From Mycolicibacter longobardus (lineage in GTDB: Bacteria; Actinomycetota; Actinomycetes; Mycobacteriales; Mycobacteriaceae): a stretch of 64,000 bases of DNA. Shown piece by piece: positions 26,504-35,960 of the stretch. The stretch lies in contig NZ_LQPG01000010.1 of the NCBI RefSeq assembly GCF_002102265.1, forward strand, positions 62,001 through 126,000, given 5' to 3'. Both the position numbers and the translations under genes were made by a program. The notes under the pieces are model-generated. The model was given only the letters and a program-made list of their open reading frames with translations. It had not been told where the DNA came from and searched no databases. Every line of letters begins with the position of its first letter. Position 1 is the first letter of the stretch.

Positions 26504-27562
26504 ATGACGACGAAGCAACCGGAATTCACACTGAACCGGCCCGGAGCGCTGATCGCCGCGCTGCCGGCCATCCTCGGCTTCGTGCCGGAGAAATCCCTGG
26601 TCCTGGTTTCGGTGGACGGGGGTGAACTGGGCTCGGTGCTGCGAGTCGATCTGTCCGACGAACTCGTCGACACCGTCGGCCACCTCGCGGACATCGCCGC
26701 GGCTGGGGCTCCTGCGGCGGCGATCGCCGTGATCGTCGACGCTCAGGGGGCGCGCTGTCCGGTCTGCAATGACGAGCATCGCCGGCTGATCGCCGCCCTG
26801 ACCGAGGAGTTGTCGCGCCACGACATTCTGCTGTTGAGCACGCATGTGGTGGACCGGGTGGCACACGGCGGGCGGTGGCACTGCGTCGACGGCTGCGGCG
26901 CCGGTGGCCGGGTCGACGACCCGGGGTCCTCGCCGTTGGCGGCCGCCGCGGTGCTGGAGGGCAGGCGTCTTTATGCCCGCCGTGCGGACCTGCAGGCGGT
27001 GATCACTCCCGACGACGCCGCGCGCAGTGCCGCGGTGGCCGCCCTGATCGACGACTGTGCGGCGGATCGGGCCGCAGCGGGGGAGAGCGATCCGCGGGAT
27101 CGGGCCCGCCGCGACGTCGAACAGGTGCTGGCCGCCGTCGTCGCACTGGCGGCCGGCCGGGAACCGGCCGAGGCGGAGCTGGCGCGGCTGGGCTGTCCGC
27201 TCACCGACGTGCTTGTCCGGGACACCTTGTGCGCGTTGGCGATCGGCGAACACGCCTCCGATGCGGAGATGCTGTGGTCGGCCCTGGCACGCGCCCTGCC
27301 CGAGCCGTGGCGGGCGGAGGCACTGGTGCTGTTGGCGTTCAGCGCCTATGCGCGTGGGGACGGGCCGCTGGCCGGGGTGTCATTGGAGGCTGCCTTGCGC
27401 TGTGCGCCGGAGCACCGGATGGCGGGCCTGCTTGATACGGCGTTGCAGTCGGGTCTGAGGCCGGAGCGCATCCGCGGCTTGGCTGATACCGGCTATCGGC
27501 TGGCGCACCAGCTCGGTGTGCAGCTGCCGCAGCGGCAGACCTTCGGTCAGCGGGCGGGGTGA
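26504..27562 (+). CDS. DUF4192 family protein
   Basis: A 352-residue alanine-rich soluble protein. The family hallmark LNRPGALIAALPAILGFVPEKSLVLVSV lies at the N-terminus, followed by LRVDL and a segment with two CxxC-like pairs (CPVCND near 85, HCVDGCGAG near 125) that could bind zinc. The C-terminal half is helical (VRDTLCALAIGEHASDAEMLWSALARALPEPWRAEALVLLAFSAY is shared by the family, resembling tetratricopeptide-like helices). Start 26504 was preferred over 26474 because it lies nearer the conserved part. Function unknown. It is divergent from sthA. Confidence 0.85.
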   Translation: MTTKQPEFTLNRPGALIAALPAILGFVPEKSLVLVSVDGGELGSVLRVDLSDELVDTVGHLADIAAAGAPAAAIAVIVDAQGARCPVCNDEHRRLIAALTEELSRHDILLLSTHVVDRVAHGGRWHCVDGCGAGGRVDDPGSSPLAAAAVLEGRRLYARRADLQAVITPDDAARSAAVAALIDDCAADRAAAGESDPRDRARRDVEQVLAAVVALAAGREPAEAELARLGCPLTDVLVRDTLCALAIGEHASDAEMLWSALARALPEPWRAEALVLLAFSAYARGDGPLAGVSLEAALRCAPEHRMAGLLDTALQSGLRPERIRGLADTGYRLAHQLGVQLPQRQTFGQRAG

Positions 27563-27573
27563 AGTGGTGCCGC

Positions 27574-28266
27574 TCAGACCTTTTGGACTTTGACGGCGTG
27601 CGCCATCTCATAGGGCAGGCTCACGTCGGTGTGGCCGGGCATCACGATGGTCACGCCGTCGTCGCCCTCGGCCTCGACGGTCACCCGAGCGTTGGGAACC
27701 ACGCCGGCCTCCTTCAGCCGGGTGATCAGGTCGATGTCGCCCTGCACGTGTTCGGTGAGCTGGCGCACCACCACCGCCACCGGCGAGCCGGCCGGCAATT
27801 CGGTCAGCCGCACCAGATCGGACTCTCCGGAGCCGGAGCCCGCGCCGAAGCCGATGTCCAGCAGACCGGGGATCGGGTTGCCGAACGGCGATGTGGTCGG
27901 GTTGTCGAGCACCTTGACCAGGCGACGCTCGACATCCTCGCTCATCACGTGCTCCCACCGGCAGGCCTCGGCGTGGACCTCCTCGAGCGGCAGCCCGATG
28001 ATGTCGACAAGCAGGCGCTCGGCCAGCCGATGCTTACGCATCACCGCGACCGCCAGCGCGCGGCCCTTCTCGGTGAGTTCGAGGTGGCGGTCACCGGCCA
28101 CCTTCAACAGGCCATCGCGTTCCATGCGGGACACCGTCTGGCTGACCGTCGGCCCGCTTTGTTCCAGTCGCTCGGCTATCCGTGCGCGCAGCGGGGTGAC
28201 ACCTTCTTCCTCAAGGTCGTAGATCGTCCTGAGGTACATCTCGGTGGTATCAACCAACTCATTCAT
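27574..28266 (-). CDS. ideR: iron-dependent repressor IdeR
   Basis: Fe(II)-activated DtxR-family repressor of siderophore and iron-uptake genes and activator of storage genes. The 230 residues contain the winged helix (27-50, RARIAERLEQSGPTVSQTVSRM), a dimerisation domain, and a C-terminal SH3-like domain. All known metal ligands are present: His79, Glu83 and His98 for one site; Met10, Cys102, Glu105 and His106 for the other. It lies downstream of sigB on the same strand, 142 bp away, as in other mycobacteria. Confidence 0.97.
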   Translation of the reverse strand: MNELVDTTEMYLRTIYDLEEEGVTPLRARIAERLEQSGPTVSQTVSRMERDGLLKVAGDRHLELTEKGRALAVAVMRKHRLAERLLVDIIGLPLEEVHAEACRWEHVMSEDVERRLVKVLDNPTTSPFGNPIPGLLDIGFGAGSGSGESDLVRLTELPAGSPVAVVVRQLTEHVQGDIDLITRLKEAGVVPNARVTVEAEGDDGVTIVMPGHTDVSLPYEMAHAVKVQKV

Positions 28267-28408
28267 TCGGCACCTTCCGTCGCCGACGAGTCTACTTTGG
28301 CAGCGCGGCGCACGGTTAGCCAGCGACGCGCCGCGCGCAACCGAGAATGCATGTCCGGCGGGCCACCGCGGTGCGCGCCAGCCCGCCGGAACCTGGCTCG
28401 AGCCGGCG

Positions 28409-29374
28409 TCAGCTGGCGTACGAGCGCAGCCGGTCGGCGCGCTCGCCGTGGCGCAGCTTGGCCATCACCTCACGCTCGATCTGGCGGACTCGCTCGCGGG
28501 ACAGGCCGAACAGCTTGCCGATCTGGTCCAGCGTGCGGGGCTGCCCGTCGTCGAGGCCGAACCGCAGCCGGATCACCTGATGCTCGCGTTCGTCGAGCGT
28601 GGCCAGGACGCTGCGGATATCGGTGTGCAGCAGCTCGGAGATCACCGCGTTCTCCGCGGACATCGCCTCGGAGTCCTCGATGAAGTCACCCAGCGGAGCC
28701 TCCTCGTCCGAGCCGACCGGCATGTCCAGGCTGACCGGGTCGCGGCTGTGCTCCAGCAGGTCGTTGATCTTCTCCGCCGGAATGCCGGATTCGGCCGCGA
28801 GCTCCTCGTCGGTGGCCTCGCGGCCGAGCTGCTGGTGCATCTCGCGCTTGATCCGCGCCAGCTTGTTGACCTGCTCGACCAGGTGCACCGGCAGTCGGAT
28901 GGTGCGACTCTGGTCGGCCATGCCCCGGGTGATGGCCTGGCGGATCCACCAGGTGGCATAGGTGGAGAACTTGAATCCCTTTGCGTAGTCGAACTTCTCC
29001 ATCGCGCGGATCAACCCGAGGTTGCCCTCCTGGATCAGGTCCAGCAGCGGCATGCCCCGACCGGTGTAGCGCTTGGCCAGTGAGACCACCAGGCGCAGGT
29101 TGGCCTCCAGCAGGTGCCGGCGGGCTGCCTCGCCGTCGCGGACCACCGTGGCCAACTCGCGCTTGCGCTTCTCGCCGAAGCGCTTGCGGGTGTCGAGCAG
29201 GTGCTGTGCGTACAGGCCGGCCTCGATGCGCTTGGCCAGTTCCACCTCGTCAGCGGCATTGAGCAATGCGGTCTTGCCGATACCGTTGAGGTACACCCGC
29301 ACCAGATCTGCGGCCGGGCTCTGCGCGTCCAGGTCGCCGTCGATACGACTGGTGGTGGCATCTGCCTTTGCCAT
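28409..29374 (-). CDS. sigB: stress sigma factor SigB
   Basis: Primary-like, non-essential sigma-70 factor used in stress and stationary phase. The 321 residues contain region 1.2 ([16 protein letters not shown]), 2.1-2.4 ([49 protein letters not shown]), region 3, and 4.2 ([20 protein letters not shown]). It lacks the long basic N-terminus of SigA. GGGAGG precedes ATG 29374, so the open frame upstream is not used. The promoter region carries an ECF-type GGGAAC/CGTT promoter, so SigE or SigH control is expected. Confidence 0.96.
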   Translation of the reverse strand: MAKADATTSRIDGDLDAQSPAADLVRVYLNGIGKTALLNAADEVELAKRIEAGLYAQHLLDTRKRFGEKRKRELATVVRDGEAARRHLLEANLRLVVSLAKRYTGRGMPLLDLIQEGNLGLIRAMEKFDYAKGFKFSTYATWWIRQAITRGMADQSRTIRLPVHLVEQVNKLARIKREMHQQLGREATDEELAAESGIPAEKINDLLEHSRDPVSLDMPVGSDEEAPLGDFIEDSEAMSAENAVISELLHTDIRSVLATLDEREHQVIRLRFGLDDGQPRTLDQIGKLFGLSRERVRQIEREVMAKLRHGERADRLRSYAS

Positions 29375-29404
29375 TGCGGCCTCCCGTTGATCGGCTTGCG
29401 CTGT

Positions 29405-29431
29405 CACTCGTGTCAACGACTGACACGAGTG
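29405..29431. promoter_or_regulatory. perfect inverted repeat overlapping the sigB promoter
   Basis: Arms of 11 bp, CACTCGTGTCA (29405-29415) and TGACACGAGTG (29421-29431), are separated by 5 bp. The repeat covers the spacer, the -10 element and the likely transcription start of the ECF-type promoter, so a protein bound here would block it. Without a T-run it is not a terminator; if transcribed from further upstream it could also form a hairpin. Confidence 0.65.
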
Positions 29432-29441
29432 CAGAGTTCCC
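29415..29441 (-). promoter_or_regulatory. SigE/SigH-type promoter of sigB
   Basis: On the minus strand GGGAAC (29441-29436) is followed after 17 bp by CGTT (29418-29415), matching the ECF consensus GGAAC-N16/17-CGTT recognised by SigE, SigH and SigL, which I recall controlling sigB in M. tuberculosis. The predicted transcript begins near 29407, about 30 nt before the start codon. Confidence 0.75.
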
Positions 29442-29547
29442 GGCCGATCGCATTTCCACACCACTTGACGTGCGGGAATACGCCGATGACTTTGAGAATG
29501 TGCTAAGAACCGGTACCGTGCGCCGCCCGGCCGGCACCGTTGTCGCC

Positions 29548-29595
29548 CTATTCCGGGGGCCTTGGCCGATCCTATTCCGGGGGCCTTGGCCGATC
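29548..29595. repeat. perfect 24-bp tandem duplication at the end of the DUF3099 gene
   Basis: The 24-bp unit starting CTATTCCGGGGGCC and ending CGATC occurs at 29548-29571 and 29572-29595 with no difference. The DUF3099 stop codon is the first triplet of the right copy, so the left copy lies just beyond the gene. Identity suggests a recent slippage event. Confidence 0.8.
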
Positions 29596-29946
29596 GAGGG
29601 GCCGCTCCAGGGCAGGGCGGGTCCCGGTGGGGAACAGCGGCGTGCGGGTGGGTGCCGCGTCATACCGGCGAGGTTCCTCGGCGCTGCGGGGCGGCCGATC
29701 GTTGGCGATCAGCACCGCCATCCACGGCAGCGGTATCGACGCCAGCAGGATCAGCAGCGAGATCAGGCCGTTGTGCCACATCCCGTAGGCGATGGCGGCC
29801 AGGATCAGCGCGGGGACCCGGAACGCCATCAGCGTCAGATACTTGCGCACCCGTTCGCGGTGCTGCTGCTCATAGGACGGGGCGGCCGCGGTGATCAGGA
29901 CCGGCCGACCGTCGTCGTCGAAACCCAGCTCGGGGCCGTGCTTCAT
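29572..29946 (-). CDS. DUF3099 membrane protein
   Basis: A 124-residue protein with two adjacent membrane helices (about 42-60 and 66-86, ending in [14 protein letters not shown]), the DUF3099 pattern, preceded by [24 protein letters not shown] and followed by a proline/arginine-rich tail. It sits upstream of sigB on the same strand; I recall Rv2709 in this position. The last codons lie at a 24-bp tandem duplication. Function unknown. Confidence 0.85.
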   Translation of the reverse strand: MKHGPELGFDDDGRPVLITAAAPSYEQQHRERVRKYLTLMAFRVPALILAAIAYGMWHNGLISLLILLASIPLPWMAVLIANDRPPRSAEEPRRYDAAPTRTPLFPTGTRPALERPLDRPRPPE

Positions 29947-30023
29947 CACTCCACTGTCCCACACGACCGGTGTTCCGGCACGAGGGGTTTTGGATCATCT
30001 CCAGTTCTGGGCAGAATGGGCAC

Positions 30024-30269
30024 ATGGGCATACAGACCGACACCCTCGAGCGCACCGATGCCGACGAACGCGTCGACGACGGGACCGGCGGCGACACCCC
30101 GAAATACTTCCACTACGTCAAGAAGGACAAGATCGCCGAGAGCGCGGTGATGGGCACGCACGTGGTGGCGCTGTGCGGTGAGGTGTTCCCGGTGACCAAG
30201 TCGGCCAAGCCGGGCTCACCGGTCTGCCCGGACTGCAAGCGGATCTACGCCACTCTCAAGAAGGCCTGA
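30024..30269 (+). CDS. DUF3039 zinc-ribbon-like protein
   Basis: An 81-residue protein of the DUF3039 family. An acidic N-terminal region (TLERTDADERVDDG) precedes KYFHYVKKDKIAESAVMGTHVVALCGEVFPV and a C-terminal CPDCKRIYATL. The single Cys in ALCGE, the CPDC pair and nearby His residues could bind zinc. ATG 30024 fits the family length; a longer frame exists upstream. It is divergent from the DUF3099 gene and overlaps the BrkB gene's end by 14 nt in the opposite direction. Function unknown. Confidence 0.85.
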   Translation: MGIQTDTLERTDADERVDDGTGGDTPKYFHYVKKDKIAESAVMGTHVVALCGEVFPVTKSAKPGSPVCPDCKRIYATLKKA

Positions 30270-31215
30270 CCGGGTCGTCGGCCGAATCGGTGCCACGGCC
30301 GTTGAGGTTGGTCCGTGACAGCACCCAGGTGCGCAGTTGGTGCAGATGGGTGGCCTGCGCCGGCCACTCCTCCTGAACCGCGGCGTTCAACTCCGCGCCC
30401 AGCATGATGGCGAAGCCGAGCAGGAACGCGAACAGCAGGAAGGCGATCGGCGTCGCCAGCGCGCCGTAGGTGTAGCCGGTGCTGGTGATGTAGCGCAGGT
30501 AGATCCGCAGCCCCATGGTGGCCACGACGAACACCGTGGTGGCCAGCACCGCGCCGAGCACCAGCCGATGCGAGGGCAGCGGCTTGGGCAGCGACACTCG
30601 GTAGAGCACGGTGACCGTCAGCAGCAGGCCCAACACCAGCGCCGGGTAGTAGCCGAACCGCAACAGGTCGGTCCACCGCTCCGGCAGGTGCTCGGCCACT
30701 GCGTGCGGGCCCAGCGCCAGGAACGGAGCCGCGGCAACGGCGATCACCAGCATCGCCACGTACAGGCCCAGGGCGAAGAACCGTTGCCGCACCGGGTGGC
30801 GCAGCGGTGTCTGGTCGTGTGCCTCGACCACCGAGTCGACGAACGCCGAGATCGCCGAGGAACCGGCCCACAGCGAAATCACGAAGCCCAGGGAGACCAC
30901 CTCGCCGCGCGCGTTGGCCACGATGTCGCGCACGGTGGGCTCGATGATCTCCACCACCACGTTCTTGGAGAAGAAGCTGCTGGCCATGCCGATCAGCCGG
31001 TCCTGAATGGTGGGCAACGTGTTCGGTCCGAACAGCGGCGCCACGTAGGACAGGCTGCCCAGCATGCCCAGCAGCAGCGGTGGCAGCGACAGCGCCGACC
31101 AGAAGCCGGCCTGCGCCGACTCGGCGAAGATCGAGTCGTCCCAGCTCTTCACCAAGGTGCGGCGCGCGATGCGCAACAGGTGGTGACGGGAAGGTGTGGG
31201 GATCTGGTCAGTCAT
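30256..31215 (-). CDS. YihY/BrkB family membrane protein
   Basis: A 319-residue integral membrane protein with six predicted helices and the YihY/BrkB pattern: an N-terminal amphipathic segment (RTLVKSWDDSIFAESAQAGFWSALSLPPLLLGML), WAGSSAISAFVDSVVEAHDQ near residue 115, and YGALATPIAFLLFAFLLGFAIMLGAELNAAV near the C-terminus. The name ribonuclease BN once attached to this family is wrong; the true role, perhaps envelope or transport related, is unknown. I recall Rv2707 as the counterpart. Confidence 0.88.
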   Translation of the reverse strand: MTDQIPTPSRHHLLRIARRTLVKSWDDSIFAESAQAGFWSALSLPPLLLGMLGSLSYVAPLFGPNTLPTIQDRLIGMASSFFSKNVVVEIIEPTVRDIVANARGEVVSLGFVISLWAGSSAISAFVDSVVEAHDQTPLRHPVRQRFFALGLYVAMLVIAVAAAPFLALGPHAVAEHLPERWTDLLRFGYYPALVLGLLLTVTVLYRVSLPKPLPSHRLVLGAVLATTVFVVATMGLRIYLRYITSTGYTYGALATPIAFLLFAFLLGFAIMLGAELNAAVQEEWPAQATHLHQLRTWVLSRTNLNGRGTDSADDPVRPS

Positions 31216-31314
31216 GACCAGCCCAGCATTCCTGACGAGTGGTGCGCCTGCACACTCCCCGGTGACGGGCGTGTTGCGTGCGGCTTGCGCGTCTGGGATT
31301 CGCCCTGGGATTGG

Positions 31315-31506
31315 CTACGCCTCGACCGGGGCGGTCTGTATCACGGCAGCCAGCTCGATCAGCTTGGCCTCGTGCTCATTGGCGTGGTGTTGGCAGAACA
31401 GCAGTTCGGCTCCGGAGGGCAGCGTGGCGCGTACCCGGGCGGCGGCACCGCACCGGTCGCATCGATCAGCCCGAGTGAGTTCGGGACTGGTCAGAGTCGC
31501 GTTCAT
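31315..31506 (-). CDS. small zinc-binding protein, DUF7455 type
   Basis: A 63-residue protein with DRCDRCGAAARVRATLPSGAELLFCQHHANEHEAKL: two Cys pairs or Cys-His clusters (C17, C20, then C39, H41, H42) suggest a zinc ribbon. GGAGGAG four bases before ATG 31506 supports this start rather than the longer upstream frame. Such proteins are widespread in Actinobacteria, often near sigma factor genes. No function is known to me. Confidence 0.82.
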   Translation of the reverse strand: MNATLTSPELTRADRCDRCGAAARVRATLPSGAELLFCQHHANEHEAKLIELAAVIQTAPVEA

Positions 31507-31627
31507 GGGCTCCTCCGTTCTCGCGGTTGTCGTCAAGTGTGTCAGACGCTGGCGCGTTCGGCGTTGTTCCCCGCTTCGGCTGTGTCGTGTCTCACCCCGG
31601 CGCGGGGCTGCGGCAGGATCGGATGCC

Positions 31628-31990
31628 ATGACGCCGGCCGAACCCTCCGACATCCTCGTGCACCTGTGCGGCACCCGCGACTGGGTGGCCGCACAGGTGG
31701 GCGGGGCACTGCGCCCGGAGTCGTTGGACAGCGTGGGGTTTGTGCACCTGTCGACGCCGCAGCAGGTGCACCTGCCCGCGAATCGGCTCTACCGGGGTCG
31801 CACGGATCTGGTGTTGCTGCAGGTGGACCCGGCAAAGGTGGCCGCACCGGTGCGCTGGGAGCCGGGCGTGCCGGGCGATCCGGAGGCGATGCTGTTCCCG
31901 CACCTGTACGGGCCGTTGCCCGTCGACGCGGTGATCGGGGTCAGGGAGTATCGGCCCGGCCCGGACGGCGGGTTCGGGCCTGCGGATTGA
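31628..31990 (+). CDS. DUF952 family protein
   Basis: A 120-residue protein with the DUF952 pattern: LVHLCGTRDWVAAQVGGALRPESLDSVGFVHLSTPQQV, LVLLQVDPAKV and PEAMLFPHLYGPLPVDAVIGVREY. The fold is related to ADP-ribosyltransferase-like domains, but activity is not established. ATG at 31628 fits the family; the longer upstream frame passes through an unrelated region. Its 3' end overlaps the opposite gene by 50 bp. Confidence 0.88.
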   Translation: MTPAEPSDILVHLCGTRDWVAAQVGGALRPESLDSVGFVHLSTPQQVHLPANRLYRGRTDLVLLQVDPAKVAAPVRWEPGVPGDPEAMLFPHLYGPLPVDAVIGVREYRPGPDGGFGPAD

Positions 31991-32228
31991 CGTTGATGGG
32001 GGTGGTGGGCTTGGCCGCGGCCGCCCGGGTGAGTTCGCTACGGGCGAACGTGGTTTGAGCCCTGTTGATCAATACCGCGGGCACCCGTGGCCAGGCGGCG
32101 GCGACGGCGTTGATGGCGTCGAGCACCGCGGGATTGAGGTCGGCCTCGGGCGGCACCCGATGCCCGTGGGCCACCGCCCGCTTCAGCAGCGCGGCGAAAG
32201 TCTGGTTCGACGCGTCATCGCTCGGCAT
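31941..32228 (-). CDS. conserved hypothetical protein (95 aa)
   Basis: A 95-residue protein that starts SDDASNQTFAALLKRAVAHGHRVPPEADLNPAVLDAINAVAAAWPRVP, a pattern of two amphipathic helices, followed by an alanine/proline-rich tail. I do not recognise a domain. The start at 32228 was chosen because the upstream frame lies in the methyltransferase gene region. It overlaps the DUF952 gene in convergent orientation. It may be an accessory gene; confidence that it is expressed is moderate. Confidence 0.6.
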   Translation of the reverse strand: MPSDDASNQTFAALLKRAVAHGHRVPPEADLNPAVLDAINAVAAAWPRVPAVLINRAQTTFARSELTRAAAAKPTTPINVNPQARTRRPGRADTP

Positions 32229-32265
32229 GCTCGGCGATCCTACGCGCGCTGCGGGCATCGGCGTC

Positions 32266-33339
32266 TCAGATCGGACGGGCCTCGACGATCGCCAGCGGGC
32301 TTGTCGTGGGCACCACGCGCTGCAACTCGAATCCCGCCTGGGACAGCAGCTCGGCGTACTCGCGCCGGGTGCGCTCCTTACCGCCTCCGGCCACCAGCAT
32401 CTCCAGGTCGAGCAGCAGTCCCAGGTGGGCGGGAGCGCCCTCGGGCAGCACCATCTCGAACAGCAGCAGCTTGCCCCCGGGGGTGATGGCGTTGCGGACA
32501 TTGCGCAGAATCGCGCACGCCCGTTCGTCGTCCCAGTCGTGGATCACGGTCTTGAGCAGATATGTGTCGCCGGCGGGGACCGACTCGAAGAACGACCCGC
32601 CCTGGATGTCGCAGCGTGACGCCACCTCTGCGATCGCCGGCCCGGCGCCGGTCACCACCTGCGGCAGGTCGAACAGCACGCCACGGGCGTCGGGTGCCTG
32701 ACGCAACACCGCGGCCAGCAGCGCGCCGTGGCCGCCGCCCACGTCCACGATCAGCTTGCTGGAGCTGAAATCATATGCGGGAACAGCGCTTTCGATCGCC
32801 ACGGCAGACGCCCCGGTCATCGCGTCGTTGAATACCTGCGCCAGTTCGGGGTCGGTGTCCAGGTACTCGAAAAACGGCATCCCGCGAATCTTGTCCACAG
32901 CGGTCTCGCCGGTCCGCACGGAGTGTTCCAGGTTCGACCAGTGTTCACGGTGCGCCGGGTGGCCGATGAACGTGATCATCGGCGCCACACCGGCCGGATC
33001 GTCCGAGACCAGAGCCCGCCCGATGCGGGTCAGGGCGAATCGGCCGTCGCGGCGCAGTTTGAGCACCGAGTTGCTGGCCAGTGCGCGCATCAGCCGGTAG
33101 GTGGCACTGGGGTCGGTGTGCACGCGGCGGGCCACCTCCGCGGCCGTCAGCGGGCCGTCGGCGAGCGCATCGGTGATCCCCAGCCGCACCGCGGCGGACA
33201 TGGCCTGGGTCAGCCAGCCACCGAACCCCAGCTCTATGACAGCGACGGAGGCCGGGACGGTCGCCTGCCGCAGCCGCTGCAGGCCGCCTCGAAATGCGTT
33301 GAGGCCGCTGATCAGTGCCGACGGGGGAGTCCTGGCCAT
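32266..33339 (-). CDS. SAM-dependent O-methyltransferase
   Basis: A 357-residue class I methyltransferase of the hydroxyneurosporene/CrtF-ACL type (plant-OMT-like). The N-terminal winged-helix dimerisation domain (LTAAEVARRVHTDPSATYRLMRALAS) precedes the SAM site VDVGGGHGALL near residue 190 and a catalytic His in VIHDWDDE near 265. Such enzymes methylate hydroxyls of polyketides, phenols or lipids; the substrate is not evident. It begins 10 nt after the sigA stop on the same strand, and I do not recall it at this place in M. tuberculosis, so it is probably a local insertion. Confidence 0.88.
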   Translation of the reverse strand: MARTPPSALISGLNAFRGGLQRLRQATVPASVAVIELGFGGWLTQAMSAAVRLGITDALADGPLTAAEVARRVHTDPSATYRLMRALASNSVLKLRRDGRFALTRIGRALVSDDPAGVAPMITFIGHPAHREHWSNLEHSVRTGETAVDKIRGMPFFEYLDTDPELAQVFNDAMTGASAVAIESAVPAYDFSSSKLIVDVGGGHGALLAAVLRQAPDARGVLFDLPQVVTGAGPAIAEVASRCDIQGGSFFESVPAGDTYLLKTVIHDWDDERACAILRNVRNAITPGGKLLLFEMVLPEGAPAHLGLLLDLEMLVAGGGKERTRREYAELLSQAGFELQRVVPTTSPLAIVEARPI

Positions 33340-33349
33340 GGTCGTGTCA

Positions 33350-34888
<1,539 letters not shown>

Positions 34889-35069
34889 CCCTTCGGTCGG
34901 ACTGACTTCCGGGTCGCAGCATCGTGCGCGACCGAAAGTGTCGGGTATGTCGAATGTCGGCTCTATTTCAGTTGGGTGATCAACTGGGATAGTCGCCGCT
35001 ATCGGTTAGGCGGCCGCCGTCGACCATTGTAACGACAGCGGCCCGCGGCAATCGTCCAGCGGGCGGAAT

Positions 35070-35936
35070 TCAGCGGGTCACGTCGGCGGCGGACGCCATC
35101 GCGGCCCCGACGATCCCGGCGCTGTTCTGCAGGGTCGCGGCGACCACCGGAGTCCGGTTGTCCAGCAGCGGGACCCACCTATCGGCTTTACGGCTGATAC
35201 CGCCGCCGACGATGATCAGGTCCGGGCACAGGGCGTTCTCGACCGCCTCCAGCACCATGGTCACCTGCTTGGCCCACTTCTCCATGGTCCAGTTCTTGCG
35301 CTCCTTGACCGATGCGGCGGCCCGGTGCTCGGCCTCCTTGCCGCCTACCTCGATGTGCCCGAGTTCGGTGTTGGGCAGCAGCTTTCCGTTGTGGATCACC
35401 GCCGAGCCGATCCCGGTCCCGAAGGTGAGCAGCACGACCACGCCGGTGTTGTTCTTGCCGGCCCCGAAGCGCTCTTCGGCGAGCCCGGCGGCGTCGGCGT
35501 CGTTGAGGATGACCACGGGCTGGCCGTCGAGTTGGGCCTCGATCGCCGCCTTCGCGTCCACCCCGATCCAGGACTTGTCCACGTTGGCGGCGGTCTGCAC
35601 GATGCCGTCGACCACCACGCCGGGATAGGTGACACCCAGCGGGCCGGTCCAGCCGAAGTCCCGGACCACCGCCGCGACGGTCTGAGCGACCAAGGCCGGT
35701 GTCGCGGGGTTCGGGGTGGGCAGCTTGAATCGCTCACCGATCAGCTCGCCGGTGTCGAGATCGACGACGCCGCCCTTGATCCCGCTGCCGCCGACGTCGA
35801 CGCCGAAGCCACGTCGTTGCCGTCGCGCGCCGGCTAGCGGCGATCGCAATCGTGGCGAAGCCGCGTGCGGCGGGTCGCCGCCATCGGCTAGCGGGCGGTC
35901 CGCGGGCGGGGAGGGGTCGGGGTCAGTGCCGGTCAT
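35070..35936 (-). CDS. ppgK: polyphosphate glucokinase PpgK
   Basis: Phosphorylates glucose with polyphosphate or ATP. The 288-residue ROK-family enzyme has the phosphate-1 motif GVDVGGSGIKGG, GVTYPGVV, the catalytic Asp in LNDADAAG, TFGTGIGSA and GGKEAEHRAAASV, followed by GGGISRKADRWVP. It is about 23 residues longer at its N-terminus than I remember for M. tuberculosis PpgK: codons 18-35 are encoded by a dispersed repeat (copy B at 35833-35885). There is no internal start downstream of it, so the extension is probably translated. It is divergent from sigA by 180 bp but same strand, downstream of cei. Confidence 0.93.
   Translation of the reverse strand: MTGTDPDPSPPADRPLADGGDPPHAASPRLRSPLAGARRQRRGFGVDVGGSGIKGGVVDLDTGELIGERFKLPTPNPATPALVAQTVAAVVRDFGWTGPLGVTYPGVVVDGIVQTAANVDKSWIGVDAKAAIEAQLDGQPVVILNDADAAGLAEERFGAGKNNTGVVVLLTFGTGIGSAVIHNGKLLPNTELGHIEVGGKEAEHRAAASVKERKNWTMEKWAKQVTMVLEAVENALCPDLIIVGGGISRKADRWVPLLDNRTPVVAATLQNSAGIVGAAMASAADVTR
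35833..35885 (-). repeat. dispersed GC-rich repeat, DGGDP type, copy B inside ppgK
   Basis: A 53-bp element related to 23224-23277 (shared start GATGGCGGCGACCCGC and end GCGATCGCCGC or GGTCGCCGC). It is embedded in frame in the 5' end of ppgK, encoding DGGDPPHAASPRLRSPLA, and has a CTAGC at each edge, consistent with insertion or with borders of the element. The repeat appears to have extended the protein without breaking it. Confidence 0.65.
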
Positions 35937-35960
35937 CGGATCTCCTGGGCGGATCGGTGG

